Below are positions 15,954 through 26,127 of a stretch of 64,000 nt of DNA, in pieces. The notes under the pieces are model-generated. The model was not told the DNA's origin and did no database searches. It was given only the letters and a program-made list of their open reading frames with translations. Both the position numbers and the translations under genes were made by a program. This stretch comes from Arenimonas terrae. GTDB taxonomy: Bacteria; Pseudomonadota; Gammaproteobacteria; Xanthomonadales; Xanthomonadaceae. The stretch is from NCBI RefSeq assembly GCF_006265115.1, contig NZ_SMDR01000002.1, forward strand, positions 309,743 to 373,742, in the 5' to 3' direction. Within the stretch, counting starts at the first letter, position 1, and each line of letters begins with the position of its first letter.

Positions 15954-17084
15954 GTGAGCACCCTGCGCGAAACCTTCGAAGACGTCGTCGCCTCGCTACG
16001 CGACCGGCCGGACGAGATCCTGCTGGAAGTCGGCGCCGGCGGCGAACTGCTGGTCGCGCGCCTGCGCATGCTGCTGGCCGGTCTGCTCCTGCTGCTGCCG
16101 CTGGTGAACCACCTCTCCGGCGGCAGCCTGCAGGAAACCGCCGCCGGCCTGGTCGGCGTGATCCTGGTCCTGCTGCTCAGTCGGCTCTGGCTGGGGCTGG
16201 CGCAGCGCAAGCGCCGGCACGCCTGGCTGCCGACCGTGTCGGCCGGCTTCGACATCACCATGGTCAGCCTGGTGCTGGCGCTGCTGAGCCTGGAAACCCC
16301 GGTCGCCACGCTCAACAGCGCCGTGGTCTGGTGCTGCTACCCGCTGGCGATCTTCGCCACCGCCCTGCGCCACGACCTGCGCGTCACCCTGTTCGCCGGC
16401 CTGATGGCCCTGGTGCAGTCGGCCCTGCTCTGGCTGGCGGTGGTGCAGATGACGAGCGAACCGCTGGTGTCGGCCGCCTACGGCACCGTCAGCACTTCGA
16501 GCCAGCTGCAGCGGCTGGTGCTGCTGGTCGCGGTCACCCTGCTCACCGCCGTGGTGGTGTTCCGCGCCCAGCGCCTGACCCAGCTGTCCGGCACCGACGG
16601 CCTGACCGGCCTGCCCAACCGCAGCTTCCTCAACACCCGGGTGCCGCAGCAGGTGGCCGAGGCGCGCGCCGACGGCCGCACGCTGAGCCTGGCCCTGATC
16701 GACCTCGACCACTTCCGCCACATCAATGCCGAACTCGGCCACCTGGCCGGCGACCGCGCCCTGCGCCACGCGGTGAAGGTGCTGCGCAGCGAACTCGGCC
16801 ACCAGGACGCGCTGATCCGGGTCGGCGGCGAGGAGTTCGTGCTGGTGCTGCGGCTGCCGATCGGCGCGGCCTGGGAGCGGATGGAAGTGCTGCGCCGCAA
16901 GCTCGAAGCCCAGCCCTTCGTGCCCGAGCCCGGCGTCGAGCCGCGCAAGCTCACGCTCAGCGCCGGCCTGGCTGGCTGCCCGCAGGACGCCAACGACCTG
17001 TCGGGCCTGATGAAGCGCGCCGACCAGCGCCTGCGCCTGGCCAAGGACAACGGCCGCAACCGGGTGGTCGCCCGCGAGGGCTAG
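15954..17084 (+). CDS. membrane diguanylate cyclase (GGDEF)
   Basis: A 376-residue protein with about five to six N-terminal transmembrane helices (residues 35-205) acting as an unidentified sensor, then a GGDEF domain. That domain starts GTDGLTGLPNRSF, contains IDLDHFRHINAELGHLAGD and has an intact catalytic RVGGEEF. It should make cyclic di-GMP from two GTP. The residue at the inhibitory I-site RxxD is Gly rather than Arg (GHQD), so product feedback is probably absent. It uses a GTG start at 15954 without an obvious ribosome site. No EAL domain is attached. Confidence 0.9.
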   Translation: MSTLRETFEDVVASLRDRPDEILLEVGAGGELLVARLRMLLAGLLLLLPLVNHLSGGSLQETAAGLVGVILVLLLSRLWLGLAQRKRRHAWLPTVSAGFDITMVSLVLALLSLETPVATLNSAVVWCCYPLAIFATALRHDLRVTLFAGLMALVQSALLWLAVVQMTSEPLVSAAYGTVSTSSQLQRLVLLVAVTLLTAVVVFRAQRLTQLSGTDGLTGLPNRSFLNTRVPQQVAEARADGRTLSLALIDLDHFRHINAELGHLAGDRALRHAVKVLRSELGHQDALIRVGGEEFVLVLRLPIGAAWERMEVLRRKLEAQPFVPEPGVEPRKLTLSAGLAGCPQDANDLSGLMKRADQRLRLAKDNGRNRVVAREG

Positions 17085-17148
17085 GGCTCGCCTTGCCGGG
17101 GCCGGGGGCCTGCACTACCCTGCCGCATCTCCCGGGGATTCCCATCGC

Positions 17149-18441
17149 ATGATCAGCAGCATCCTTTTCGGCCTGTTCGGGCTCGCCGTCCTCATCGGCA
17201 TCGCCTGGCTGTTTTCCAGCAACAAGCGCTCGGTCGACTGGCGGCTGGTGATCACGGGCATCAGCCTGCAGATCGGCTTCGCGGCCCTGGTGCTGCTGGT
17301 GCCGGGCGGCAAGGACGTGTTCGACGCGCTGGGCGACGGCTTCGTCAAGATCCTGGGCTTCGTCGGCGCCGGCTCGAACTTCATCTTCGGCGGCCTGATG
17401 GACACGTCGAAGTACGGCTTCATCTTCGCCTTCCAGGTGCTGCCGACCATCATCTTCTTCGCCGCGCTGATGGGCGTGCTCTACCACCTGGGCGTGATGC
17501 AGTTCATCGTGCGGGTCATGGCCTGGGCCATCACCAAGGTGATGCGCGTGTCCGGCGCCGAGACCACCAGCGTCTGCGCCAGCGTCTTCATCGGCCAGAC
17601 CGAGGCGCCGCTGACCGTGCGGCCCTACATCCCGAAGATGACCGAGTCCGAGCTGATCACGATGATGATCGGCGGCATGGCCCACATCGCCGGCGGCGTG
17701 CTGGCGGCCTACGTCGGCATGCTCGGCGGCGGCGACCCGGTAGCCTCGGCCTATTACGCCAAGCACCTGCTGGCCGCCTCGATCATGGCCGCGCCGGCCA
17801 CCCTGGTGATCGCCAAGCTGCTGATCCCGGAAACCGGCAACCCGCTCACCCGCGGCACGGTGAAGATGGAGGTCGAGAAGACCACCTCGAACGTGATCGA
17901 CGCCGCGGCCGCCGGCGCCGCCGACGGCCTGCGCCTGGCCCTGAACATCGGCGCGATGCTGCTGGCCTTCATCGCCCTGATCGCCCTGCTGAACTGGCCG
18001 CTGACCTGGGTCGGCGAAGTCACCGGCCTGGCCGAATGGCTCGGCCGCCCGACCGACATGGCCACCCTGTTGGGTTACCTGCTGGCCCCGATCGCCTGGG
18101 TGATCGGCGTGCCCTGGGCCGACGCCACCACGGTCGGCGGCCTGATCGGCCAGAAGATCGTGCTCAACGAATTCGTCGCCTACCTGCAGCTGGCCGAGAT
18201 CGTCAACGGCAACGTCGAGGGCGTGGTGCTGAGCGAGAAGGGCAAGCTGATCGCCACCTACGCGCTGTGCGGCTTCGCCAACTTCAGCTCGATCGCGATC
18301 CAGATCGGCGGCATCGGCGGCCTGGCCCCGGAACGCCGCCAGGACCTGGCGAAGTTCGGCCTGCGCGCCGTGCTCGGCGGCACCCTGGCGACCTTCATGA
18401 CCGCGACCATCGCGGGTGTGCTGACCACGATCGGCGGCTGA
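17149..18441 (+). CDS. concentrative nucleoside transporter (NupC/CNT family)
   Basis: A 430-residue polytopic protein with about ten membrane segments and CNT signatures: ETTSVCASVFIGQTEAPLTV, RPYIPKMTESE, GGMAHIAGGVLAAYVGM and the late CGFANFSSIAIQIGG. CNT proteins import nucleosides coupled to Na+ or H+. Only 4 bases separate it from a ribokinase-type sugar kinase, suggesting a small salvage unit in which an imported nucleoside or its sugar is phosphorylated. Confidence 0.94.
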   Translation: MISSILFGLFGLAVLIGIAWLFSSNKRSVDWRLVITGISLQIGFAALVLLVPGGKDVFDALGDGFVKILGFVGAGSNFIFGGLMDTSKYGFIFAFQVLPTIIFFAALMGVLYHLGVMQFIVRVMAWAITKVMRVSGAETTSVCASVFIGQTEAPLTVRPYIPKMTESELITMMIGGMAHIAGGVLAAYVGMLGGGDPVASAYYAKHLLAASIMAAPATLVIAKLLIPETGNPLTRGTVKMEVEKTTSNVIDAAAAGAADGLRLALNIGAMLLAFIALIALLNWPLTWVGEVTGLAEWLGRPTDMATLLGYLLAPIAWVIGVPWADATTVGGLIGQKIVLNEFVAYLQLAEIVNGNVEGVVLSEKGKLIATYALCGFANFSSIAIQIGGIGGLAPERRQDLAKFGLRAVLGGTLATFMTATIAGVLTTIGG

Positions 18442-18445
18442 TGCG

Positions 18446-19411
18446 GTGAGCGGCACGGTCGTCGTCGTCGGTTCCTACAACCAGGACCATGTCTGGTCCG
18501 CCGACGACCTGCCCGAACCCGGCGCGACCCGGCTGGGCACCTACGCCAGCGGCCCGGGCGGCAAGGGCTTCAACCAGGCGGTCGCGTCGGCCCGCGCCGG
18601 CGCCCGCACCAGCTTCGTCACCGCCCTGGGCGAAGACCTCGCCGCCAGCCACGCCTTCGCGCTCGCCCAGGCCGAAGGCATCACCCTGCTGGCGCAGATC
18701 CATCCCGACCTGCCCTCCGGCGCCGCCGGCATCTTCGTCGATGCCCAGGGCCGCAACGTGATCGTGGTCGCGGCCGGCGCCAACGCGGCGCTGTCGCCGG
18801 ACTTCATCCTCGGCCAGCGCGAGCGCCTGGAAACCGCCGCGGTGGTGCTGGCCCAGCTCGAGGTGGCGACGGAGGCGATCGCGTCGGCGCTGCGCATCGC
18901 CAACATCGCCGGCGCCGCGACCATCCTGAATCCGGCCCCGGCGAACGCACCCACCACCGCCGGCCTGCTGGCCCAGGCCGACATCCTGACGCCGAACGAA
19001 ACCGAGTTCGCCGCCCTGCTCGAACGCCACGCCGACCTGCAGGTCGACCCCGACCGCCTGGCGACGATGAACGACGCCGCGCTGCAGGACCTGTGCCGCC
19101 AGCTCGTGCGCGACGGCACCGTGGTGATCACGCTCGGCGCGGCCGGCGTGTTCGTCTCGCACCCGTCCGACAACCTGCGCGGCGACGAGACCTCGCACTA
19201 CCGCATGGCCGGCGTGCCGGCCCGCACCGTCGACACCACCGGCGCCGGCGACGCCTTCAGCGGCGCGCTGGCGGCCGCGTTGGCGGCGGTGCCCAAAGGC
19301 CGCTTCCGCGACGCCGTGGCCTACGCCAACCGCTACGCCAGCCGTTCGACCGAGCGGCACGGCGCCGCGCTCGCCATGCCCTACGCCGCCGACCTGGCGC
19401 CCGCGCGCTGA
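18446..19411 (+). CDS. ribokinase-like PfkB family sugar kinase
   Basis: A 321-residue PfkB-fold kinase. It shows the substrate-binding start VVVVGSYNQDHVW, the GGKGFNQAVASARAG signature, and the anion-hole/catalytic DTTGAGDAFSGALAAAL near the C-terminus with Asp as base. Overall it resembles ribokinase (ATP + ribose to ribose-5-phosphate), although N rather than D in the NQDH segment leaves the exact sugar or nucleoside open. GTG start at 18446, 4 bases after the transporter stop, indicates coupling with nucleoside uptake. Confidence 0.88.
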   Translation: MSGTVVVVGSYNQDHVWSADDLPEPGATRLGTYASGPGGKGFNQAVASARAGARTSFVTALGEDLAASHAFALAQAEGITLLAQIHPDLPSGAAGIFVDAQGRNVIVVAAGANAALSPDFILGQRERLETAAVVLAQLEVATEAIASALRIANIAGAATILNPAPANAPTTAGLLAQADILTPNETEFAALLERHADLQVDPDRLATMNDAALQDLCRQLVRDGTVVITLGAAGVFVSHPSDNLRGDETSHYRMAGVPARTVDTTGAGDAFSGALAAALAAVPKGRFRDAVAYANRYASRSTERHGAALAMPYAADLAPAR

Positions 19412-19447
19412 ACCGGCGCCGCGGCGCGCCCGCGATAGAATGCCGCC

Positions 19448-19993
19448 ATGCAGCGACGCCGCTTCCTGACCTTCAGCGCGTGGAGCGCCGCCACCCTGGC
19501 CGTGGCCGGCGGCGGCGGTGCGCTGTGGCTGTCGGGTCAGCCGGCACCGATTGTCGGCTTCGATTCGATGGCGCAGGCACGCGAATGGCTGCAGGCGCTG
19601 GCCACGAATCCGGCCGCGCGCTCGCTGACCGACTGGCCGCTGGCCCAGGTGCTCGAACACTGCGCGCAAAGTGTGGAGTTCTCGCTCGATGGCTTTCCGC
19701 AGCCGAAGCCCGCCCTGTTCCAGGACACGGCGGGCGCGCTGGCCTTCGCGGCCTTCAACCGCCGCGGCGCGATGCGGCACGGCCTGACCGAAGCGATCCC
19801 CGGCGCGCCGCCGCTGGCCGCCACCGACCTGGCCGCGGCCGCCGCGCGCCTGCACGCCGCCTTCGACCGCTTCGAGGCGCACGACGCGCCGCTGCAGCCG
19901 CACTTCGCCTACGGCGAGCTCGACAAGACCCGGTACACCCGCGCCCACCTGCTGCACCTGGCCAACCATGCCCAGCGCATCGCCCTCGCCTGA
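19448..19993 (+). CDS. Tat-exported DUF1569 family protein
   Basis: A 181-residue protein with a twin-arginine signal (MQRRRFLTF followed by a hydrophobic AATLAVAGGGGALWL). The mature part contains QVLEHCAQSVEFSLDGFP and a C-terminal HLLHLANHAQRI, a DinB-like four-helix pattern with histidines typical of DUF1569. Function is not established. A TAGAAT box at 19436-19441 lies only 6 bases before the ATG, so the transcript may be leaderless. It overlaps dusB by 26 bases. Confidence 0.82.
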   Translation: MQRRRFLTFSAWSAATLAVAGGGGALWLSGQPAPIVGFDSMAQAREWLQALATNPAARSLTDWPLAQVLEHCAQSVEFSLDGFPQPKPALFQDTAGALAFAAFNRRGAMRHGLTEAIPGAPPLAATDLAAAAARLHAAFDRFEAHDAPLQPHFAYGELDKTRYTRAHLLHLANHAQRIALA

Positions 19994-20993
19994 GCTGCGC
20001 ATCGGGCCCTACGCCATCGCGCCGCGCGTGGTGCTGGCGCCGATGGCCGGCGTCACCGACAAACCCTTCCGCATGCTGTGCAAGCGCCTGGGCGCCGGCC
20101 TGTGCGTGTCGGAGATGACGACGTCCGATCCGCGGCTGTGGAAAACCGAGAAGTCCCTGCACCGCATGGACCACGACGGCGAACCCGCGCCGATCAGCGT
20201 GCAGATCGCCGGCACCGTGCCCGAGATCCTGGCCGAGGCCGCGAAGTACAACGTCGGCCACGGCGCCCAGATCATCGACATCAACATGGGCTGCCCGGCC
20301 AAGAAGGTCTGCAATGCCTGGGCCGGTTCGGCCCTGATGCGCGACGAGGCACTGGTGGCGCGCATCCTCTCCGCCGTGGTGAAAGCGGTGGACGTGCCGG
20401 TGACGCTGAAGATCCGTACCGGCTGGAACGCCGAGAACCGCAACGCGCTCACCATCGCCCGCATCGCACAAGACAGCGGCATCGCCGCCTTGGCCGTGCA
20501 CGGCCGCACGCGCGACCAGCAGTACACCGGCTTCGCCGAATACGACACCATCGCTGCGGTGAAGGCGGCGCTGCGCATTCCGGTGCTGGCCAACGGCGAC
20601 GTCGACTCGCCGGAGAAGGCCGCCTTCGTGCTGGAACACACCGGCGCCGACGCCGTGCTGGTCGGCCGCGCCGCGCAGGGCCGGCCGTGGATTTTCCGCG
20701 AGATCGCGCACTACCTGGCCACCGGCGAAAAACTGCCGGAACCGACCGTGCCGGAAGTGCGCGACATCCTGCTCGGCCACCTCGAACACCTGCACGCCTT
20801 CTACGGCGAAGTCTCCGGCGTGCGCATCGCCCGCAAGCACCTGGGCTGGTACGCGAAGGACCGCCCGGAAAACGCCGCATTCCGCAGCGTGGTGAACCGC
20901 GCCGAGAGCGCGGACGACCAGCTTCGACTCACGCGCGACTACTTCGACGCCCTCGCCGCCGGCCTGCCCTGGGAGGCCGCCGCAGCGGCCTGA
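19968..20993 (+). CDS. dusB: tRNA-dihydrouridine synthase B
   Basis: A 341-residue flavoenzyme that reduces uridines in the tRNA D-loop. It shows the FMN-binding start APMAGVTDKPFR, the catalytic cysteine C109 in INMGCPAKKVC, the AVHGRTRDQQYTG segment and NGDVDS...GRAAQGRPWIF, all characteristic of DusB. Length is normal. Its ATG lies inside the 3' end of the DUF1569 gene, so translation is probably coupled. The usual partner fis does not follow; a convergent membrane gene does. Confidence 0.96.
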   Translation: MPSASPSPELRIGPYAIAPRVVLAPMAGVTDKPFRMLCKRLGAGLCVSEMTTSDPRLWKTEKSLHRMDHDGEPAPISVQIAGTVPEILAEAAKYNVGHGAQIIDINMGCPAKKVCNAWAGSALMRDEALVARILSAVVKAVDVPVTLKIRTGWNAENRNALTIARIAQDSGIAALAVHGRTRDQQYTGFAEYDTIAAVKAALRIPVLANGDVDSPEKAAFVLEHTGADAVLVGRAAQGRPWIFREIAHYLATGEKLPEPTVPEVRDILLGHLEHLHAFYGEVSGVRIARKHLGWYAKDRPENAAFRSVVNRAESADDQLRLTRDYFDALAAGLPWEAAAAA

Positions 20994-21013
20994 GCTTCCG
21001 GCGCGGCCGGCGC

Positions 21014-22066
21014 TCAGCCGGCGGTGACCCCGCAAGGCCGGTGCGCGCCTGCGGGCGCGGCCGCCGGCATCGTCCAGATCCGGCGCCACATCTGCGGCAG
21101 CCGCTCGGCCGCATCCCAGGGCCAGCGCAGCTGTTCGGGCCGCACTTCACGCCAGCCCCCGCCCGCGCGTTCGGCGACGACGAACTGGAAGGTGTAGTCC
21201 GGCTCCACGCCCATGCGCAGGTCCGACAGCACCAGCCGGCCCTCGCGCGCTTCGGACTTCATGAAGCGGTGGTTGAACCAAAGGAGTCGCGACACGGACT
21301 CAAAACCGGCGACCTCATCGAGCGCCCGGACGTCCGACCGATAGTCGCAAAAACGCATCGCCCCGCGATCCGCCACCAGCGACCGCTCCCCCTCCAGATA
21401 CCCCTCCGGCGTCATCACCACCACCCGCCACAGCAGCGTGGTGAAGGGCATCGGCACCGAGAACCGCGGCGCGTCCTGCAGCCCGCGTTCCGCCAGCGTG
21501 CGCTCCGCCGCGCGCTCGACCAGGCCCTTGGCCACCAGCGACCAGCCCAGGTAGGCCGTGCTCAGCGCCAGGCCGGCCACCAGCGCGGTCTGCGCCGCCG
21601 GCCGCCAGTTTTTCACCCAGGCCAGCGCGCAGGCCACCAGCAGCGGCAGCGTGTACAGCGGGTCGATGATGAAGACGCTCGACCACATCGCCGGCGGCGG
21701 CGACAGCGGCCACCACAGCTGCGTGCCGTAGACGGTGAAGGCGTCGAGCAGCGGATGCGTGACCAGGGCCAGGGTGATCGCCCAGTACCAGCGTTTCGGC
21801 GCTTCGCTCACCCGCCCGCCGCGCGTCCGGAAGAAGGCCCAGACCAAGGCCGCCAGCGGCGCCAGCACCAGCAGCGAGTGCGAGGCCGAGCGGTGCCAGG
21901 TCATGTTGCGCACCGGGTCCACGTCCATGGCCATCAGCGCCAGCGCGTCGAGGTCCGGGAAGGTACCGAGCGCGGCGCCGGCCAACAGGGCCGCGCGGCG
22001 ATGGCGGGCGGGAGCGATGGCGCCGGCGACGGCCGCGCCGAGCACGAACTGGGTCAGGGAATCCAT
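21014..22066 (-). CDS. YdjM-like membrane-bound metal-dependent hydrolase (DUF457)
   Basis: A 350-residue protein opening MDSLTQFVLGAAVAGAI, with GTFPDLDALA, WHRSASHSLL and ALVTHPLLDAFTVYGTQLWWP. These are the conserved His/Asp motifs of the DUF457/YdjM family of inner-membrane putative hydrolases, spread over about five transmembrane segments. A soluble C-terminal half (from about residue 210) is extra to the minimal domain. Biochemical activity is not established for the family. It converges with dusB. Confidence 0.85.
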   Translation of the reverse strand: MDSLTQFVLGAAVAGAIAPARHRRAALLAGAALGTFPDLDALALMAMDVDPVRNMTWHRSASHSLLVLAPLAALVWAFFRTRGGRVSEAPKRWYWAITLALVTHPLLDAFTVYGTQLWWPLSPPPAMWSSVFIIDPLYTLPLLVACALAWVKNWRPAAQTALVAGLALSTAYLGWSLVAKGLVERAAERTLAERGLQDAPRFSVPMPFTTLLWRVVVMTPEGYLEGERSLVADRGAMRFCDYRSDVRALDEVAGFESVSRLLWFNHRFMKSEAREGRLVLSDLRMGVEPDYTFQFVVAERAGGGWREVRPEQLRWPWDAAERLPQMWRRIWTMPAAAPAGAHRPCGVTAG

Positions 22067-22110
22067 GCCGCCATGCTAGCCGAGCCGGCGGTGAGCGCGG
22101 CGTGGCGGCC

Positions 22111-22920
22111 TCAGGCGGCGTAGGCCAGGCGCAGCGGGCGGCGCCGCGGCTCCAGGCGGGTCTGCACGCGACCGTCGTGGCCGAGCAGGCACAGCGCGCC
22201 CTCGGCATCTTCCGCCAGGGCGGTCAGGCTTTCGACCCAGTCGCCGTCGTTGGCGTAGACCAGGCCGTCCACCTCGCGCAGCGCGGCGCGGTGGATGTGG
22301 CCGCAGACGATGCCGTCGAGCCCGCGCCGGCGGGCGTCTTCGATGCCCGCGTGCACGAAACGTTCGATATAACGCTCGGCCGCCCCGCTCTGCCGCTTCA
22401 GGAAATCCGCCAGCGACCAGTAGCGCAGGCCCATCTGCCGGCGCGCGAGGTTGGTGACGCGGTTGCCGGCCAGGATGCGGTCGTACAGCCAGTCGCCGAA
22501 ACGTTCCTGGAAGCCGCCGAAATGCGTGACCGCGTCGTAGTCGTCGCCGTGCGTCACCAGCAGGCGGCGGCCGTCGGCCAGGGTGTGGATGGCGCGCCGG
22601 CGCACCTGCATGTTCGGCAGCATCAGGCCGCAGAAGCGGCGGATCGGGCGGTCGTGGTTGCCGGGCACGTAGATCAGCTCGGTGCCGGCGCGCGCCAGGT
22701 CGTGCAGGCATTCGACCACGCGGTGCTGGTCGGCGCCCCAGGCGGCGCGGCGCTGCGCCATCCACCACAGGTCAACGATGTCGCCGACGAGGTACAGGCG
22801 CCGCGTCTGCAGCCCGGACAGGAAGTTGGCCAGCTCGGCGGCATGGCAGTTCTTCGACCCCAGATGCACATCGGAGACGAAGACCGCCCGCTGCTTCGGC
22901 AGGGCGGCCGCGGCGCTCAC
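22111..22920 (-). CDS. LpxH-like calcineurin-type metallophosphoesterase
   Basis: A 269-residue two-metal phosphoesterase with all motifs in order: FVSDVHLG, GDIVDLWW, GNHDRP, VTHGDDYD and GHIHRA. The closest family is UDP-2,3-diacylglucosamine pyrophosphatase and its paralogues, which act on nucleotide-lipid intermediates; as an unlinked member it need not be LpxH itself. The GTG start at 22920 overlaps the stop of the upstream acyltransferase by 4 bases, so the two are coupled and may act on the same lipid pathway. Confidence 0.85.
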   Translation of the reverse strand: MSAAAALPKQRAVFVSDVHLGSKNCHAAELANFLSGLQTRRLYLVGDIVDLWWMAQRRAAWGADQHRVVECLHDLARAGTELIYVPGNHDRPIRRFCGLMLPNMQVRRRAIHTLADGRRLLVTHGDDYDAVTHFGGFQERFGDWLYDRILAGNRVTNLARRQMGLRYWSLADFLKRQSGAAERYIERFVHAGIEDARRRGLDGIVCGHIHRAALREVDGLVYANDGDWVESLTALAEDAEGALCLLGHDGRVQTRLEPRRRPLRLAYAA

Positions 22921-24638
22921 GCCGCCTCCGGCGCCGCCAGCGGGGCCGCGCCCGCGTCCAGGTAACGCTCGCGCTTGCGCGGCCGCACGCGCGCCAGGTC
23001 GAGCTCGATCAGCCCGTCCACCGAATTGTTGAAGTCCGGGTCCACGCCGAAGGCCAGGAATCGCGCGCCGCCCGGCTCGCACAGCTCGGTGTACTGCTTG
23101 TACAGCGTCGGCACCCGCGCGCCCAGGGCCCCGAGGTTGGCCTTGAGCACGCGGAAGCCGGTTTCCGCATCGATCTCGCCGAAGGCCGGCGGCGTGGCCA
23201 GGAACCGGAACGGCCGGTTCGCCGCCACCGAGCCGTCGCGGCAGCCGAAATAGCGCTGGTAATAGGCGACCAACTGCTCGCGCGCGGCAATCGGCAGATC
23301 CGCGCTGATCGACACCGGCCCGAACAGATAACGCACCTCCGGATGCGCCCGCAGGTAGGCCCCGATGCCCAGCCACAGATAGTCGAGGCTGCGTGTTCCC
23401 TGGTAGGCCGGCGCCACGAAACTGCGGCCCAGCTCCATGCTCTGGGCCAGGCGCTCGAGCATGGTGCACGGGTAGCGGAACAGGGTGGACGTGTAGAAGC
23501 CTTCGAGCCCGCGCTCGGCCAGCACGCGCTCGCCGGGCGCCACGCGGTAGGCGCCGGCGATCTCCAGCGCCTCCGGGTCCCACAGCACGATGTGTTCGTA
23601 CCAGCTGTCGTAGCGATCCAGGTCCAGGCGCTTGCCAGTGCCCTCGCCCACCGCGCGGAAGGTCAGCTCGCGCAGGCGGCCGATCTCGCGCAGCAGGGGC
23701 GAGTCGGCGGCCAGCGGGCCGGCGTGGATGCGCTTGCCGTCGGGCGTGCGGCCCAGCAGCGGCAGGCGCGCGAGTTCGCCCAGCAGCAGACGGCGGTCGA
23801 CCGCATGCACCAGCGGCTCCGGACCGGCCGGCCGCGTTTCGCGGCGCGAGCCGATCGCGTACAGGGCCTGGCGGATCGAGGCCAGGGCCTTTTCCGGTGC
23901 CTGCGGTTCGGGAAGCGCACCGGGCCGGCCGATGCGCAGTTCGATGCGGCTGCCGCGGCGGGCGAAGATCTCGCGCGGCAGCAGGGCGGTGCCGGCCGGC
24001 TTGTACAGGGCAGACGCACCGTAGAACAGCGCGGAGTTGCGCGCGCCCACGCGCACCGGCAGCACCGGCGCACCGGTGGCCCTGGCGAAGCGCACGAAAC
24101 CCTGGCGCCAGCGCCCGTCGCGGATGCCGGCCAGGCCCAGCCGCGACACTTCGCCGGCCGGGAAGACGATGACGCACTCCTCGCGCTGCAGTGCCGCCTC
24201 GACCGCGGCCAGGCTGTCGGGCGTGGGCCGGCCGCCGAGGATGCGCAGCGGCAGCAGGTGCTCGCGCAGCGGCGCGATGCCGGCCAGCACGTCGTTGGCC
24301 AGGATGCGCACGTCGCGGCGGAGGCCGGTGACGAAGTGCAGCAGGGCCAGCGCGTCCAGCGCGCCGGAGGGATGGTTGGCGACGATCAGCAGGCGCCCGG
24401 TCTGGGGAATGCGCTCGCGCTCGACCTGGTCGACGGTGTAGCGCACGTCCAGGTGGTCCAGCGCCGCCTCGATGAAGGCGCGGCCGCAGAGGTGGCCGTT
24501 GGCGGCCAGGAAGGCCTCGGCCTCGTCGAGCCGGGCCAGGCGACCCAGCCCGCGCAGCAGCGGCCGGGCGAAACGGGCGCGCCGGCCCTGGAACCAGTGC
24601 GGGTAACGCTCGGCCAGTCGGCGTTCGAGCTCGGTCAT
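22917..24638 (-). CDS. bifunctional acyltransferase, possible OlsF-type ornithine lipid synthase
   Basis: The 573-residue protein has an N-terminal PlsC-like O-acyltransferase domain (NHPSGALD at 88-95, VFPAGEVSR, VRVGARNSALFYG). Its C-terminal half is OlsB/GNAT-like (YEHIVLWDPEALEIAGAYRV, GFYTSTLFRYP, YLWLGIGAYLRAHP, GPVSISADLP). This domain order is that of OlsF, which makes ornithine lipids in one polypeptide by N-acylating and then O-acylating ornithine. A hemolysin-annotated lysophospholipid acyltransferase is the alternative name used in databases. It is coupled to a downstream metallophosphoesterase. Confidence 0.8.
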   Translation of the reverse strand: MTELERRLAERYPHWFQGRRARFARPLLRGLGRLARLDEAEAFLAANGHLCGRAFIEAALDHLDVRYTVDQVERERIPQTGRLLIVANHPSGALDALALLHFVTGLRRDVRILANDVLAGIAPLREHLLPLRILGGRPTPDSLAAVEAALQREECVIVFPAGEVSRLGLAGIRDGRWRQGFVRFARATGAPVLPVRVGARNSALFYGASALYKPAGTALLPREIFARRGSRIELRIGRPGALPEPQAPEKALASIRQALYAIGSRRETRPAGPEPLVHAVDRRLLLGELARLPLLGRTPDGKRIHAGPLAADSPLLREIGRLRELTFRAVGEGTGKRLDLDRYDSWYEHIVLWDPEALEIAGAYRVAPGERVLAERGLEGFYTSTLFRYPCTMLERLAQSMELGRSFVAPAYQGTRSLDYLWLGIGAYLRAHPEVRYLFGPVSISADLPIAAREQLVAYYQRYFGCRDGSVAANRPFRFLATPPAFGEIDAETGFRVLKANLGALGARVPTLYKQYTELCEPGGARFLAFGVDPDFNNSVDGLIELDLARVRPRKRERYLDAGAAPLAAPEAA

Positions 24639-24800
24639 CGGTCGGGGTCCGGGGTCGATGGCCGGCAGCTTGGGCGGCGCGCCTGACAGCCCGGTGAAAA
24701 CCCCGCGTCAGCCCGGTGACAATCGCTTAACGCAGGTGCAACCTCGGGGGGCGCAGGATGCACCCCGGGACCCGGGCGTGTATCATGCCCGGCCCCAACC

Positions 24801-24829
24801 ATCCTTTCATCTCAATCAAGGGATATAAG
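24801..24829 (+). promoter_or_regulatory. 27-base motif in the metK leader shared with metF
   Basis: Bases 24801-24827 match 41723-41749 upstream of metF at about 21 of 27 positions (pattern ATCCTTTnATC, then CAAGnGATATA). Here the ends form an imperfect palindrome ATCCTTT / AAGGGAT. The element either is an operator for a methyl-cycle regulator or contains a promoter (TATAAG at 24824-24829, 5 bases before the ATG). Another -10 candidate, TATCAT, is at 24781-24786. AAGGGA inside it may double as the ribosome site. Confidence 0.6.
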
Positions 24830-24834
24830 CGACG

Positions 24835-26049
<1,215 letters not shown>

Positions 26050-26092
26050 GTACTGCCCTCCTCTGCCGATTCGGGAGAGGACCGGGAGAAGG

Positions 26093-26125
26093 AAACGGGC
26101 CGCGAAAGCGGCCCGTTTTCTTTCG
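26093..26125 (+). terminator. intrinsic terminator after metK
   Basis: An 11-bp stem AAACGGGCCGC / GCGGCCCGTTT with a stable GAAA tetraloop is followed by TCTTT. Confidence 0.92.
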
Positions 26126-26127
26126 CA

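Noticed and set aside
24639-24834. SAM riboswitch upstream of metK
   Set aside because: None of the conserved strands of SAM-I, SAM-II or SAM/SAH classes was seen; only the shared short motif and a possible promoter.
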